Below are positions 1-7,038 of a stretch of 16,947 nt of DNA, piece after piece. Source of the stretch: an uncultured Eubacteriales bacterium (GTDB lineage Bacteria; Bacillota; Clostridia; Oscillospirales; Butyricicoccaceae). The translations under genes and the position numbers were made by a program. The notes under the pieces are model-generated. The model was given only the letters and a program-made list of their open reading frames with translations. It made no database searches and was not told the origin of the DNA. The stretch's first letter is position 1; the number at the start of each line of letters is the position of its first letter. The stretch covers positions 1-16,947 of the forward strand of contig CAJUGU010000088.1 of assembly GCA_910586105.1 (NCBI GenBank), written 5' to 3'.

Positions 1-12
1 AGGCTTGCAGGT

Positions 13-48
13 CCAGGGCAGCGCCCTGGTCGCCCGCCACAGCGGGCG
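13..48. repeat. Two GC-rich hairpins at the window edge, related in style to the repeats at 13.2 and 16.8 kb
   Basis: Two perfect inverted repeats lie back to back. CCAGGGC/GCCCTGG (13-19 and 23-29) has a three-base loop, and CGCCCGC/GCGGGCG (31-37 and 42-48) has a four-base loop. The first has the same CCAnGGGC-NNN-GCCCnnTGG design as the hairpins in the 45-bp repeats further right. The piece is cut by the window edge, so its full extent is unknown. There is no T-run, so it is not an obvious terminator. Confidence 0.5.
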
Positions 49-80
49 AAAGTCCCAGAAGAAAGGAAAGGTACCCAGCT

Positions 81-518
81 ATGTTCAAACTCGGTTTGCT
101 GATCGCCGTCATGTTCGTTTTGCAAACGCTGCTCAGCGCCATCCAGATGCGGCACTTTACCCGCGAATTTATGGCGCTGCGCCGTCAGGGCAAAGTCGCC
201 TGCGGCCGGCGCGCCGGCGGCTTCCACGCCGGAGCCATCGTCATGTTCCTGCTCGACGAAAACGGCTGCATCCGTCAGGGCCGGATGCTCATGGGCGTCA
301 CCTGCTTCGCCCGCGTTCGCCCCCTCCCCGGGTTTGAAGGCAAATTCGTCGGCTCCCTCTCCGATTCCGACCTGCCCCGCCACGGCAGGAATCTCCGCCG
401 CGCCATCCTCGACGCGCGGGATACCTATAACAAAGTCATGGCTGGCGAAGCCGTCCCCGAGCCTCCCTCCCCCTTCCAGAAAGCAGGCCGCGCGCTGGCA
501 GAGCTTGGGAAGGGCTGA
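81..518 (+). CDS. gutM: GutM-type glucitol operon activator, membrane-anchored
   Basis: A 145-residue protein resembling the GutM/SrlM family, an accessory activator of glucitol (sorbitol) operons in enteric bacteria and Firmicutes. Residues about 3-21 form one hydrophobic segment, followed by the basic stretch RHFTREFMALRRQGK. This looks like an N-terminal membrane anchor with a cytoplasmic soluble domain. The start at 81 is preceded by a purine-rich AAAGGAAAGG ribosome binding site. The assignment rests mainly on context: it directly precedes the three glucitol-type PTS genes on the same strand, as gutM does in many Firmicutes. How the protein activates transcription cannot be read from the sequence. 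The DNA-binding regulator it would work with is not in the window. Confidence 0.8.
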   Translation: MFKLGLLIAVMFVLQTLLSAIQMRHFTREFMALRRQGKVACGRRAGGFHAGAIVMFLLDENGCIRQGRMLMGVTCFARVRPLPGFEGKFVGSLSDSDLPRHGRNLRRAILDARDTYNKVMAGEAVPEPPSPFQKAGRALAELGKG

Positions 519-620
519 CCCCTCCCCCAGCCGTCCCTGCGGCGGTACGGGTCCGGGCTGGATCCCGATTCCACGCGGCGGATAACCATTCACTCAAATA
601 CTCAGAAAGGTGGATCTTTT

Positions 621-1172
621 ATGGATTTTATCGTAAATCTTGCCTCCGGCTTTATGAACCTTTTTACCCTCGGCGGCGAACAGTTCATGATCTGGGTGAC
701 CGGCATCATCCCGACCATCGTCATGCTGCTCGTCCTTATGAACGCCATCATGGCCATCGCCGGGGAAGCGACCGTCTCCCGCATCGCCAAAGTCTGCACC
801 GGCAACCCCATCCTCCGTTACGCCGTGCTCCCCTTCGTCAGCGCCTTTATGCTTGGCAACCCCATGGCGCTTTCCATCGGCAAATTTATGCCCGAATTCT
901 ACAAGCCCGCATATTACGCTTCGGCAACCTATCACTGCCACACCAATAACGGCATTTTTCCGCACATCAACGCCTCCGAGCTCTTTATCTGGCTCGGCAT
1001 CGCCAACGGCATCACCGCCCTCGGCCTGGATACTGCGCCCCTCGCCGTCCGTTACCTGCTCGTCGGCATCGTCGCAAACTTCATCTCCGGCTGGTCGACC
1101 GAATTCACCACCCGCTTTGTCGAAAAACAGCAGGGCGTGACCCTCAGCCGCGAATTTAAGATCGCAAAATAA
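621..1172 (+). CDS. srlA: PTS glucitol/sorbitol transporter, EIIC subunit
   Basis: A 183-residue integral membrane protein, close to the usual length of SrlA/GutA EIIC (about 180-190). It has several hydrophobic segments (about 5-25, 27-50, 68-85, 118-135 and 145-160) and the family-typical stretch YHCHTNNGIFPHINASELF near residues 104-122. In this PTS family, EIIC forms the sugar channel together with the membrane part of SrlE; the substrate is usually D-sorbitol, taken up as sorbitol 6-phosphate. AAAGGTGG lies about 8 bases before the ATG. The next gene follows after 58 bases, so the two are very likely co-transcribed. The exact polyol cannot be told from the sequence. Confidence 0.9.
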   Translation: MDFIVNLASGFMNLFTLGGEQFMIWVTGIIPTIVMLLVLMNAIMAIAGEATVSRIAKVCTGNPILRYAVLPFVSAFMLGNPMALSIGKFMPEFYKPAYYASATYHCHTNNGIFPHINASELFIWLGIANGITALGLDTAPLAVRYLLVGIVANFISGWSTEFTTRFVEKQQGVTLSREFKIAK

Positions 1173-1230
1173 AGACCGCGGGATGTTTGGACCCCCCGCA
1201 GGAAACCGAGTTTACAGGAGGAAACATACC

Positions 1231-2238
1231 ATGGCAGAATATCGTTCCATCCGCGTCGAACGCGGCGCAGGCGGCTTCGGCGGCCCGCTCGTGATCACCC
1301 CGACCGCGCAGCGCAATAAAGTTATGTACATCACCGGCGGCGGCGCAGAGCCCGAATGCCTGCAAAAAATCGTCGAACTGACCGGCCTGACCCCGGTCAA
1401 CGGCTTCAAGACCAATTGCCCCGAAGAGGAGCTGGCTCTCGTCATCATCGACTGCGGCGGCACCCTGCGCTGCGGCATCTATCCGAAAAAACGCATCCCG
1501 ACGATCAACGTCATGCCGGTCGGCAAATCCGGCCCCATGGCGCAGTTCATCACCGAGGATATCTACGTCTCCGCCGTCACCTCCGCCCAGGTCTCTCCGG
1601 CGGACGGCTCCGCGGCCCCCGCGCCCGCCCCCGCTCCGGCGGCGCAGTCCGACAAGCCGAAGTTCTCCGCCGACAGTAAAGTCTCCGAAACCCTCGCCCG
1701 GCAGGAAAACAAATCGATCATCACCGTCATCGGCCTCGGCGCGGGCAAGGTCGTCAACACCTTCTATCAGGCCGCCCGCGACGCGATCCAGACCTGTATT
1801 ACGACCCTCCTGCCCTTCATGGCCTTCGTCTCCATGCTGATCGGCATCATCAACGGTTCCGGCTTCGGCAACGCCTTCGCCTCCATCCTCACCCCGCTCG
1901 CGGGCAACATCTTCGGGCTGGTCGCGCTCGGCGTGGTCTGCTCCATCCCCGGCCTGTCGGCGCTCCTCGGCCCCGGCGCGGTCATTGCCCAGATCGTCGG
2001 TACCCTCGTCGGCGCGGAGATCGGCAAGGGCAACATCGCCCCGCAGCTCGCCCTCCCGGCGCTCTTCGCGATCAACTGCCAGGGCGCATGCGACTTTATC
2101 CCCGTCGGCCTGGGCCTCGCCGAAGCCGAGACCGAAACGATCGAGGTCGGCGTCGTATCCGTCATGTATTCCCGTTTCCTGACCGGCTGGCTCCGCGTCC
2201 TGCTGGCTTACGCCGCGAGCTTCGGCCTGTACGCATGA
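1231..2238 (+). CDS. srlE: PTS glucitol/sorbitol transporter, EIIB(C) subunit
   Basis: A 335-residue protein. Residues 1-116 form the EIIB phosphotransfer domain with the conserved motif IDCGGTLRCGIYPKKRIPT; the first Cys (C75) is the expected phosphocysteine. Residues about 117-145 are a low-complexity Ala/Pro linker (SAAPAPAPAPAAQ). Residues about 160-335 are a hydrophobic domain that completes the sugar channel with SrlA. I chose the ATG at 1231 because AGGAGG lies 8 bases upstream and because the family begins close to this point; an in-frame ATG at 1183 has no such site. The protein accepts phosphate from the IIA protein encoded next and transfers it to the incoming polyol. The phosphotransfer residues are intact. 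Confidence 0.92.
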   Translation: MAEYRSIRVERGAGGFGGPLVITPTAQRNKVMYITGGGAEPECLQKIVELTGLTPVNGFKTNCPEEELALVIIDCGGTLRCGIYPKKRIPTINVMPVGKSGPMAQFITEDIYVSAVTSAQVSPADGSAAPAPAPAPAAQSDKPKFSADSKVSETLARQENKSIITVIGLGAGKVVNTFYQAARDAIQTCITTLLPFMAFVSMLIGIINGSGFGNAFASILTPLAGNIFGLVALGVVCSIPGLSALLGPGAVIAQIVGTLVGAEIGKGNIAPQLALPALFAINCQGACDFIPVGLGLAEAETETIEVGVVSVMYSRFLTGWLRVLLAYAASFGLYA

Positions 2239-2294
2239 TCCCTCCCGGCTCCGCCGGGATCCCCCACCACATTTCAACCAGGAGGTTCTTCACC

Positions 2295-2660
2295 ATGAAG
2301 ATCATTTATGAAAACAAGGTCAAGGCGCTTGGCAGCTGCGTCGACGAATTCCAGGACGCCGGTTTCTTCATCCTCTTCGGAGACAGCGCGCCCGAGGAAC
2401 TGCGCGACTACTGCTATTCGATCGACGTCAACCCGATCGACGGCACGATCGCCCCCGGGCAGATCCTGCGCGTCGGCGGCAGCGAATACCGCATCACCGC
2501 CGTCGGCGAGGAAGCCCCCGTCACCCTCGCCGGGCTGGGGCACTGCACCATAAACTTCAGCGGGCAGACGGAGGTCGAAATGCTTGGCACGATCTATGTC
2601 GAAAGCAAGCCCATGCCGGACGTCTCGGTCGGCGCCGTCATTCAAATCATTGAGCCGTAA
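2295..2660 (+). CDS. srlB: PTS glucitol/sorbitol transporter, EIIA subunit (possibly altered active site)
   Basis: A 121-residue cytoplasmic protein of the glucitol-type EIIA family, which carries phosphate from HPr to SrlE. AGGAGG precedes the ATG by 9 bases. Family features include DSAPEELRDYC (30-40), ITAVGE (67-72), LGHCTINFSG (81-90) and VGAVIQIIEP at the C-terminus. From memory, the Escherichia coli SrlB phosphohistidine is His43, in YCFIH; here the aligned residue is Ile43, in YCYSI, and the only histidine in the whole protein is His83 in LGHC. Either the phosphorylated residue in this branch is His83, or this IIA is non-catalytic. The rest of the fold looks complete. Confidence 0.85.
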   Translation: MKIIYENKVKALGSCVDEFQDAGFFILFGDSAPEELRDYCYSIDVNPIDGTIAPGQILRVGGSEYRITAVGEEAPVTLAGLGHCTINFSGQTEVEMLGTIYVESKPMPDVSVGAVIQIIEP

Positions 2661-2681
2661 ACCGGCGGGAGGGACGACCAT

Positions 2682-4019
2682 ATGCTTACTTTAAATTATC
2701 AGAACGCGGGACTTCGCCCGCATGAGCTGGAAGCCGTGCGCCCGCTCGTCGGCGCGGCCTTCCGGACGCTGGCCGACCGCACCGGCCTTGGCCGCGAAAT
2801 GCTCGGCTGGCACGACCTGCCGGACGCCTACGACCGCGAGGAATTCGCCCGCATCCAGCGCGCGGCGAAGAAGATCCAACAGCAAAGCGAGGTGCTCGTC
2901 GCGATCGGCATCGGCGGCAGCTATCTCGGCGCGCGGGCGGGGCTTGAATTCGTGAAAGGCCCCTTCGGAAACCGGCTGCGCCAGGGCGATGGGGTCGAGG
3001 TCTATTTTGCGGGCAGCAACCTCAGCCCCGATTATACGCAGGACATCCTGGACATCATCGGCGACCGTGATTTTTCGGTCAACGTGATCTCGAAATCGGG
3101 CACGACCACCGAGCCTGCCGCCGCCTTCCGGATCTTCAAGGCCAAGCTGGAAGAAAAGTATGGCAAGGCGGGCGCGCGGGAACGCATTTACGCGACGACC
3201 GACGCGAAAAAAGGCGCGCTGCGCGGGCTTGCGGAAGCGGAAGGGTACGAGACCTTCGTCGTGCCGGACAACATCGGCGGGCGGTTCTCCTGCCTGAGCG
3301 CGGTCGGGCTGCTGCCGATGGCGGCGGGCGGCATGGAGATCGAACGCGTCATGCAGGGCTGCGCGGACGCCTGCGCCCGTTATCGCGAACCCGAACTGTT
3401 GGAAAACGACGCGATGCTGTACGCCGCGCTGCGGTTCATCCTGTACACTCGCGGGAAAACCGTGGAGATCCTCGCAAGCTATGAGCCTGCGCTGACCATG
3501 TTCGGCGAGTGGTACAAACAGCTGATGGCCGAATCGGAGGGCAAGGAGCACAAGGGATTGTTCCCCGTCTCGGCCAACTTCACAACCGACCTGCATTCGA
3601 TCGGGCAATTCATCCAGGACGGCTCCCGGACGATGTTCGAGACCGTGCTTTGGGTCAAAAACGCCCGGCACGCCGTCGCGGTGCCGCACGACCCGGCGAA
3701 CGTGGACGGGCTGAACTTCGCCTCCGGAATGGACCTTCAGCAGATGAATGAAAAGGCGATGCTCGGCACGCTGCTTGCGCACGTCGACGGCGGCGCGCCC
3801 AACCTCGTCCTCACCATCGAACGCCGGGACGACTACGCCTTCGGCGAACTGGTGTACTTTTTCTGGAAAAGCCTTGCGGTCTCGGGCTACCTGCTCGGCG
3901 TGAACCCGTTTGACCAGCCGGGCGTGGAAGCCTACAAGAAAAATATGTTCGCGCTGCTGGGCAAGCCGGGCTATGAAGGCGCAAAGGCCGCGCTGGAAGA
4001 ACGGCTGAAAGCGTTATAA
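2682..4019 (+). CDS. pgi: Glucose-6-phosphate isomerase
   Basis: A 445-residue cytoplasmic enzyme of the short bacterial Pgi type (about 450 residues), converting fructose 6-phosphate and glucose 6-phosphate. Visible signatures are IGIGGSYLGAR (75-85), the sugar-phosphate loop VISKSGTTTEPAAAF (135-149), GGRFSCLSAVGLLP (199-212), the ESEGKEHKG region with the catalytic Glu (284-292), DLHSIGQFIQDG with His305 (303-314), and PGVEAYKKNMFALLG with the C-terminal Lys pair (413-427). It starts 21 bases after srlB stops, with GGAGGGA upstream, so it belongs to the PTS operon. This fits a polyol whose catabolism yields fructose 6-phosphate. It is followed directly by a terminator. All key residues appear present. 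Confidence 0.97.
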   Translation: MLTLNYQNAGLRPHELEAVRPLVGAAFRTLADRTGLGREMLGWHDLPDAYDREEFARIQRAAKKIQQQSEVLVAIGIGGSYLGARAGLEFVKGPFGNRLRQGDGVEVYFAGSNLSPDYTQDILDIIGDRDFSVNVISKSGTTTEPAAAFRIFKAKLEEKYGKAGARERIYATTDAKKGALRGLAEAEGYETFVVPDNIGGRFSCLSAVGLLPMAAGGMEIERVMQGCADACARYREPELLENDAMLYAALRFILYTRGKTVEILASYEPALTMFGEWYKQLMAESEGKEHKGLFPVSANFTTDLHSIGQFIQDGSRTMFETVLWVKNARHAVAVPHDPANVDGLNFASGMDLQQMNEKAMLGTLLAHVDGGAPNLVLTIERRDDYAFGELVYFFWKSLAVSGYLLGVNPFDQPGVEAYKKNMFALLGKPGYEGAKAALEERLKAL

Positions 4020-4050
4020 GGCACGGAAACAGGCCCCGCGCAAGCCGCGC

Positions 4051-4087
4051 AAAACCGCCGGAGGGGCGATCCCTACGGCGGTTTTTT
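4051..4087 (+). terminator. Intrinsic terminator ending the PTS-pgi operon
   Basis: A perfect 10-bp stem, AAAACCGCCG (4051-4060) with CGGCGGTTTT (4076-4085), encloses a 15-base loop that can itself pair GGG with CCC. The stem runs into six T (4082-4087). It begins 31 bases after the pgi stop codon. This is a textbook Rho-independent terminator, and it separates the PTS operon from the ROK/HAD unit. Confidence 0.93.
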
Positions 4088-4119
4088 GTCCGGATGGCGG
4101 CGCATTGGCAGATCGGGGC

Positions 4120-4148
4120 TTGCGCCCGCCTGCGGGAAGGTGTATAAT
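4120..4148 (+). promoter_or_regulatory. Sigma-A-type promoter for the ROK regulator
   Basis: TTGCGC (4120-4125) and a consensus TATAAT (4143-4148) are separated by 17 bases, placing a start of transcription near 4155. It lies between the terminator of the preceding operon and the ROK start codon at 4188. No clear palindromic operator is visible around it. Confidence 0.75.
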
Positions 4149-4187
4149 CCCTTTGGTAAAATATTTTAGAAAAGTCGAGGGCGCCCC

Positions 4188-5288
4188 ATGAATACCACCA
4201 AAGAACGCATCTTTACCCTGCTGCGCAGGCGGGGCGAAGCCACCCGGCAGGAGATCGCCGCCGCGCTGGCGCTCAGCATGCCGACCACCCTGCAAAGCAT
4301 CTCCGAGCTGCTCGACGCCGGGCTGCTGGAGGAATGCGGGGCCGCCGAATCGAGCGGCGGCCGGAAACCCAAAAAGCTCGGCCTCCGCCGGGATGCCGGC
4401 TGCGCCCTCGGCATTGATATCGGGCTGCACGAGGTCTCGCTGGCCGCTGCCGACCTGCTTGGCGGCGTCCTTTGCCGCAAGTCCATCCCGACCACCTTCC
4501 GCGACGACGCCGAATGGTATGCCGCGCTCGGGAAGGCGGTTTCCGCCTTCCTGCGGGAGCATTCCCTTGCGCCCGAACGCCTGTTAGGCGCGGGGTTGTC
4601 CTTCCCCGGCATCCTGGACGGGGAGCAGATCGTGCGTTCCCATATTTTCGGCCTGCATCATGTCAGCCTGGACCGCTTCCGCCGGTGCATTCCCTTCCCG
4701 CTCACCGCCGAAAACGACGCGAACTGCGCCTGTTATGCCGACCATGCGGGACGCGGCGACCACGCGTTCCTGTCGCTGAACGCCTCGGTCGGGGGCGCTG
4801 TCATGTACGGCGGCAGGCTGCTGGCCGGGGAACACTTCCAGGCGGGCGAAATCGGGCATATGGTGCTGGTACCGGACGGCGCGCCCTGTTATTGCGGCAA
4901 GCTGGGCTGCGCGGACGCCTACCTGTCGCCGCGCGCCCTCGCCGGGGACCGCCCGCTGGCGGGGTTTTTCCGCAGCGCCCAAGCCGGGAACGCGGAAGAC
5001 GCCGCCGCGCTCGACCGTTATCTGGACCGCCTTGCGCTGCTGCTGACCAACCTGCGGATGCTGCTGGATCTGGAACTGGTGATCGGCGGGCAGGTCAGCG
5101 CGTATTTGCAGCCGTGGCTCCCGATGTTATTTGAAAAAATGGAACGGCTCGACCGTTTCGCACGCGATATCGATTATGTTTCGCTCAGCCGCTGGCAGGA
5201 AAACGCCTGCGCGGCGGGCGCGGCCGAACTGGCGCTCGAAGCCTTTGGGGCCCGGGTGCTGGAGGGGCCGGAAAGGAGAAGGTCATGA
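4188..5288 (+). CDS. ROK-family transcriptional regulator (NagC/XylR type)
   Basis: A 366-residue protein. Residues about 5-60 form a winged helix-turn-helix (ATRQEIAAALALSMPTTLQ as helix-turn-helix, wing ending SSGGRKP). Residues about 70-340 form a ROK sugar-kinase-like domain. The ROK zinc site is present: EIGH (221-224) and CYCGKLGC (234-241), as is ENDANC (175-180). The ATP-binding DxGxT motif reads DIGLH, lacking Thr, so this is a sugar-sensing repressor rather than an active kinase. The stop codon overlaps the next gene by 4 bp (ATGA), so the HAD enzyme is co-translated with it. The inducer is unknown. The protein could control its own unit, the adjacent PTS operon, or both. Confidence 0.9.
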   Translation: MNTTKERIFTLLRRRGEATRQEIAAALALSMPTTLQSISELLDAGLLEECGAAESSGGRKPKKLGLRRDAGCALGIDIGLHEVSLAAADLLGGVLCRKSIPTTFRDDAEWYAALGKAVSAFLREHSLAPERLLGAGLSFPGILDGEQIVRSHIFGLHHVSLDRFRRCIPFPLTAENDANCACYADHAGRGDHAFLSLNASVGGAVMYGGRLLAGEHFQAGEIGHMVLVPDGAPCYCGKLGCADAYLSPRALAGDRPLAGFFRSAQAGNAEDAAALDRYLDRLALLLTNLRMLLDLELVIGGQVSAYLQPWLPMLFEKMERLDRFARDIDYVSLSRWQENACAAGAAELALEAFGARVLEGPERRRS

Positions 5289-5935
5289 AAAAAGGTGCAA
5301 TTTTCGATATGGACGGGCTGCTTTTCGATACCGAACGGCTTTACCGCGACAGCGGGCGGGAAATGGCGGCGCGGTTCGGGCAGACGTTCAACCCCCGGTT
5401 CGGCCCCGCCCTGTGCGGCACCAGCGGGCAGCGTTCGCTGGAAGTGATCCGCGAGCATTACCCGGCGGTCGATCCGGAAGCGTTCCTGGCCGCGATCGTT
5501 GAAGGCGTCCAGCAGCGGCTAAAGGAGAGCGTGCCGGTCAAACCGGGGGCGGTCGAGCTGCTGGCCTTTTTGCAGGAACGGGGCGTGAAGCTCGCCGTGG
5601 CAAGCAGCAGCATCCGGGAAATGGTCGTCGGGAATCTGGAACGCGCCGGAGTAGCGGCGTATTTCAGCGTCGTTGCCAGCGGGCAGGACGTGGAACGCGG
5701 CAAACCCGAACCGGATATTTTCCTGCTGGCGGCAAAGCGGCTCGGCCTTGCGCCCGGGGACTGCTATGTGTTCGAGGATGGGATCAACGGCTGTCATGCC
5801 GGATTGGCGGCGGGCTGCAAAACGGTGATGGTGCCCGACCTCACGCCGCCGACGGACGAGCTGCGGGAGCGCTGCGCGGCGGTCTGCGCCAGCTTGTTCG
5901 AGGTACGCGGCCGCATCGCGGCGGGGACGCTCTGA
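5285..5935 (+). CDS. HAD-family phosphatase / beta-phosphoglucomutase-like hydrolase
   Basis: A 216-residue HAD subfamily IA protein with all four catalytic motifs. These are DMDG with nucleophile Asp8 and acid/base Asp10, the VASSS loop near residue 100, the conserved Lys in GKPEPDIF (about 139-146), and FEDGINGCHAG with acidic residues near 160. The all-helical cap lies between motifs I and II. Family members dephosphorylate sugar phosphates or act as beta-phosphoglucomutase; this sequence alone does not decide which. The start codon overlaps the ROK stop codon and is preceded by GGAAAGGAGAAGG. The pairing suggests that the regulator's ligand is the enzyme's substrate or product, which is an inference. 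Confidence 0.87.
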   Translation: MKKGAIFDMDGLLFDTERLYRDSGREMAARFGQTFNPRFGPALCGTSGQRSLEVIREHYPAVDPEAFLAAIVEGVQQRLKESVPVKPGAVELLAFLQERGVKLAVASSSIREMVVGNLERAGVAAYFSVVASGQDVERGKPEPDIFLLAAKRLGLAPGDCYVFEDGINGCHAGLAAGCKTVMVPDLTPPTDELRERCAAVCASLFEVRGRIAAGTL

Positions 5936-5973
5936 GCGGCAAAAAAAATTGGCTGCGCAGCCGGCCAGAACCC

Positions 5974-6002
5974 TTCTCATTCCCGATAAAATGATGTATA
6001 AT
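5974..6002 (+). promoter_or_regulatory. Candidate promoter for the Crp/Fnr-type regulator gene
   Basis: A consensus TATAAT (5997-6002) is preceded at 17 bases by TTCTCA (5974-5979), a weak -35 match. The start codon of the regulator is 67 bases downstream. A short palindrome, GGCTGCGCAGCC (5951-5962), next to a run of eight A lies upstream. No TGTGA-type half-site is visible here, so self-regulation by the same protein is not evident. Confidence 0.55.
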
Positions 6003-6068
6003 GGAGCATAGCGAAGCCGGCCGGGCGCGTTCCCCACGACCGGATCCGGAGATAGGAGGACAGACCGC

Positions 6069-6731
6069 ATGGAAGAAAGCAGGCTTGCCGCAGCATACCC
6101 CTTTTGGGAGCGGCTGACGGAGGAAGAAAAAGCAGCCCTTTTGCGCGGCTGCGTGGAGATTTCCTATCCCAAGGGGACGCATGTCCATCGTTCCGACATG
6201 CTTTGCAAAGGCGCGATCTTCGTCCTTTCCGGAACACTGCGGGCATACATCGTTTCCGAAGAAGGGCGGGAGGTCACGCTGTTCCGCATCCATGCAAACG
6301 AGACCTGCGTCCTGTCGGCCTCCTGCCTGTTGGATTCGATCCAGTTCGATATCCTGATCGAAGCCGTGGAAGCGGTGCAGGCGATCGTGATCCCGGCCGG
6401 GCTGCTGCAGCCGGTCATGGAGCAAAACCCATATGTCGGCCTATACCTGTACCGGCAGGCGACCGAACGCTTTTCGGATGTCATGTGGATGATGCAGCAG
6501 ATCCTGTTCATGGGGGTCGACCGCCGCGTCGCGATCTTCCTATGGGATCAGCTTGCCCGGCAAGGACGGACGACGCTGCACATGACCCAGGACGAGATTG
6601 CCCGGAATATCGGCAGCGCCCGGGAAGTGGTTTCCAAGGTGCTGAAATACCTGTCGGAGGAAGGGATCGTCGCGCTCCATCGCGGGAAGGTCGAGATCCT
6701 GGACAAAGCCCGGCTGAAAAAATTATTATGA
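6069..6731 (+). CDS. Crp/Fnr-family transcriptional regulator
   Basis: A 220-residue protein of standard family length, with an N-terminal cyclic-nucleotide-binding-like beta barrel (about 15-115), a long dimerisation helix (about 118-150), and a C-terminal winged helix (about 155-215). The recognition helix reads SAREVVSKVLKYL; Arg185-Glu186 and Lys190 align with Arg180-Glu181 and Arg185 of E. coli CRP, predicting TGTGA-type half-sites. It has four cysteines (28, 46, 80, 86) that do not match the Fnr cluster pattern, so a 4Fe-4S sensor is not indicated, though thiol sensing is possible. AGGAGG precedes the ATG. The next operon carries a perfect TGTGAC/GTCACA palindrome, so it is the likely target. 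The effector is unknown. Confidence 0.92.
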   Translation: MEESRLAAAYPFWERLTEEEKAALLRGCVEISYPKGTHVHRSDMLCKGAIFVLSGTLRAYIVSEEGREVTLFRIHANETCVLSASCLLDSIQFDILIEAVEAVQAIVIPAGLLQPVMEQNPYVGLYLYRQATERFSDVMWMMQQILFMGVDRRVAIFLWDQLARQGRTTLHMTQDEIARNIGSAREVVSKVLKYLSEEGIVALHRGKVEILDKARLKKLL

Positions 6732-6737
6732 TCCGCA

Positions 6738-6780
6738 ATGTGACTGGGTCACATACACCGCCGATCCTTTTTGATAAAAT
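6738..6780 (+). promoter_or_regulatory. Crp/Fnr-type operator and activator-dependent promoter of the redox operon
   Basis: ATGTGACTGGGTCACAT (6738-6754) is a perfect inverted repeat with 7-bp arms and a 3-base centre at 6746. Downstream, TAAAAT (6775-6780) can serve as a -10 box, putting the transcription start near 6787 and the operator centre at about -41. That is the class II activator position used by Crp/Fnr proteins. There is no good -35 box (CATACA in its place), as expected for an activated promoter. The core TGTGA-N5-TCACA is one base tighter than the E. coli CRP site. Confidence 0.72.
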
Positions 6781-6813
6781 GGGAACATCAAAGAGGAACG
6801 GCGGTGTGTTTTT

Positions 6814-7038
6814 ATGAAACCAACCATTACCTTAAACCCGGATACAGCGATCGTAAAAGCGGTGCGGGAAGGCTTACAGCAAACGGGCGGTTATTGCCCC
6901 TGCCGTTTGGAGCGGACCGAGGAAAACCGGTGCATGTGCCAGGAATTCCGCGACCAGCTGGCGGACCCGGCCTATGAAGGATACTGCCATTGCATGCTGT
7001 ATTATAAATCGTATCAAAAGGAAGGAGATCCAAAATGA
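6814..7038 (+). CDS. Ferredoxin:thioredoxin reductase catalytic chain-like protein
   Basis: A 74-residue protein with three Cys-X-Cys pairs: CPC (28-30), CMC (40-42) and CHC (58-60). In plant and cyanobacterial ferredoxin:thioredoxin reductase the pattern is CPC, CxC, CHC. The second Cys of CPC and the last Cys of CHC form the active disulfide, and the other four bind a [4Fe-4S] cluster. By analogy, Cys30-Cys60 would be the disulfide and Cys28, 40, 42 and 58 the cluster ligands. It would pass single electrons from ferredoxin to thioredoxin. The variable (alpha) chain of the photosynthetic enzyme is absent. The stop codon overlaps the thioredoxin start by 4 bp. The ribosome binding site is weak (GGCGGTG). 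Confidence 0.85.
   Translation: MKPTITLNPDTAIVKAVREGLQQTGGYCPCRLERTEENRCMCQEFRDQLADPAYEGYCHCMLYYKSYQKEGDPK

Noticed and set aside
1156..2277. Long minus-strand open frame opposite srlE
   Set aside because: It is a mirror of the well-supported srlE gene, caused by high GC. The translation is Asp/Gly/Arg-rich low complexity with no motif.
2691..3782. Long minus-strand open frame opposite pgi
   Set aside because: It is antisense to an intact pgi with clear motifs, and has no recognisable domain or ribosome binding site.
5941..5962. Terminator after the HAD gene (GGCTGCGCAGCC next to A8)
   Set aside because: The T-run would be on the minus strand, where no gene is seen, and the stem is only 4-5 bp. 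Too weak to call.
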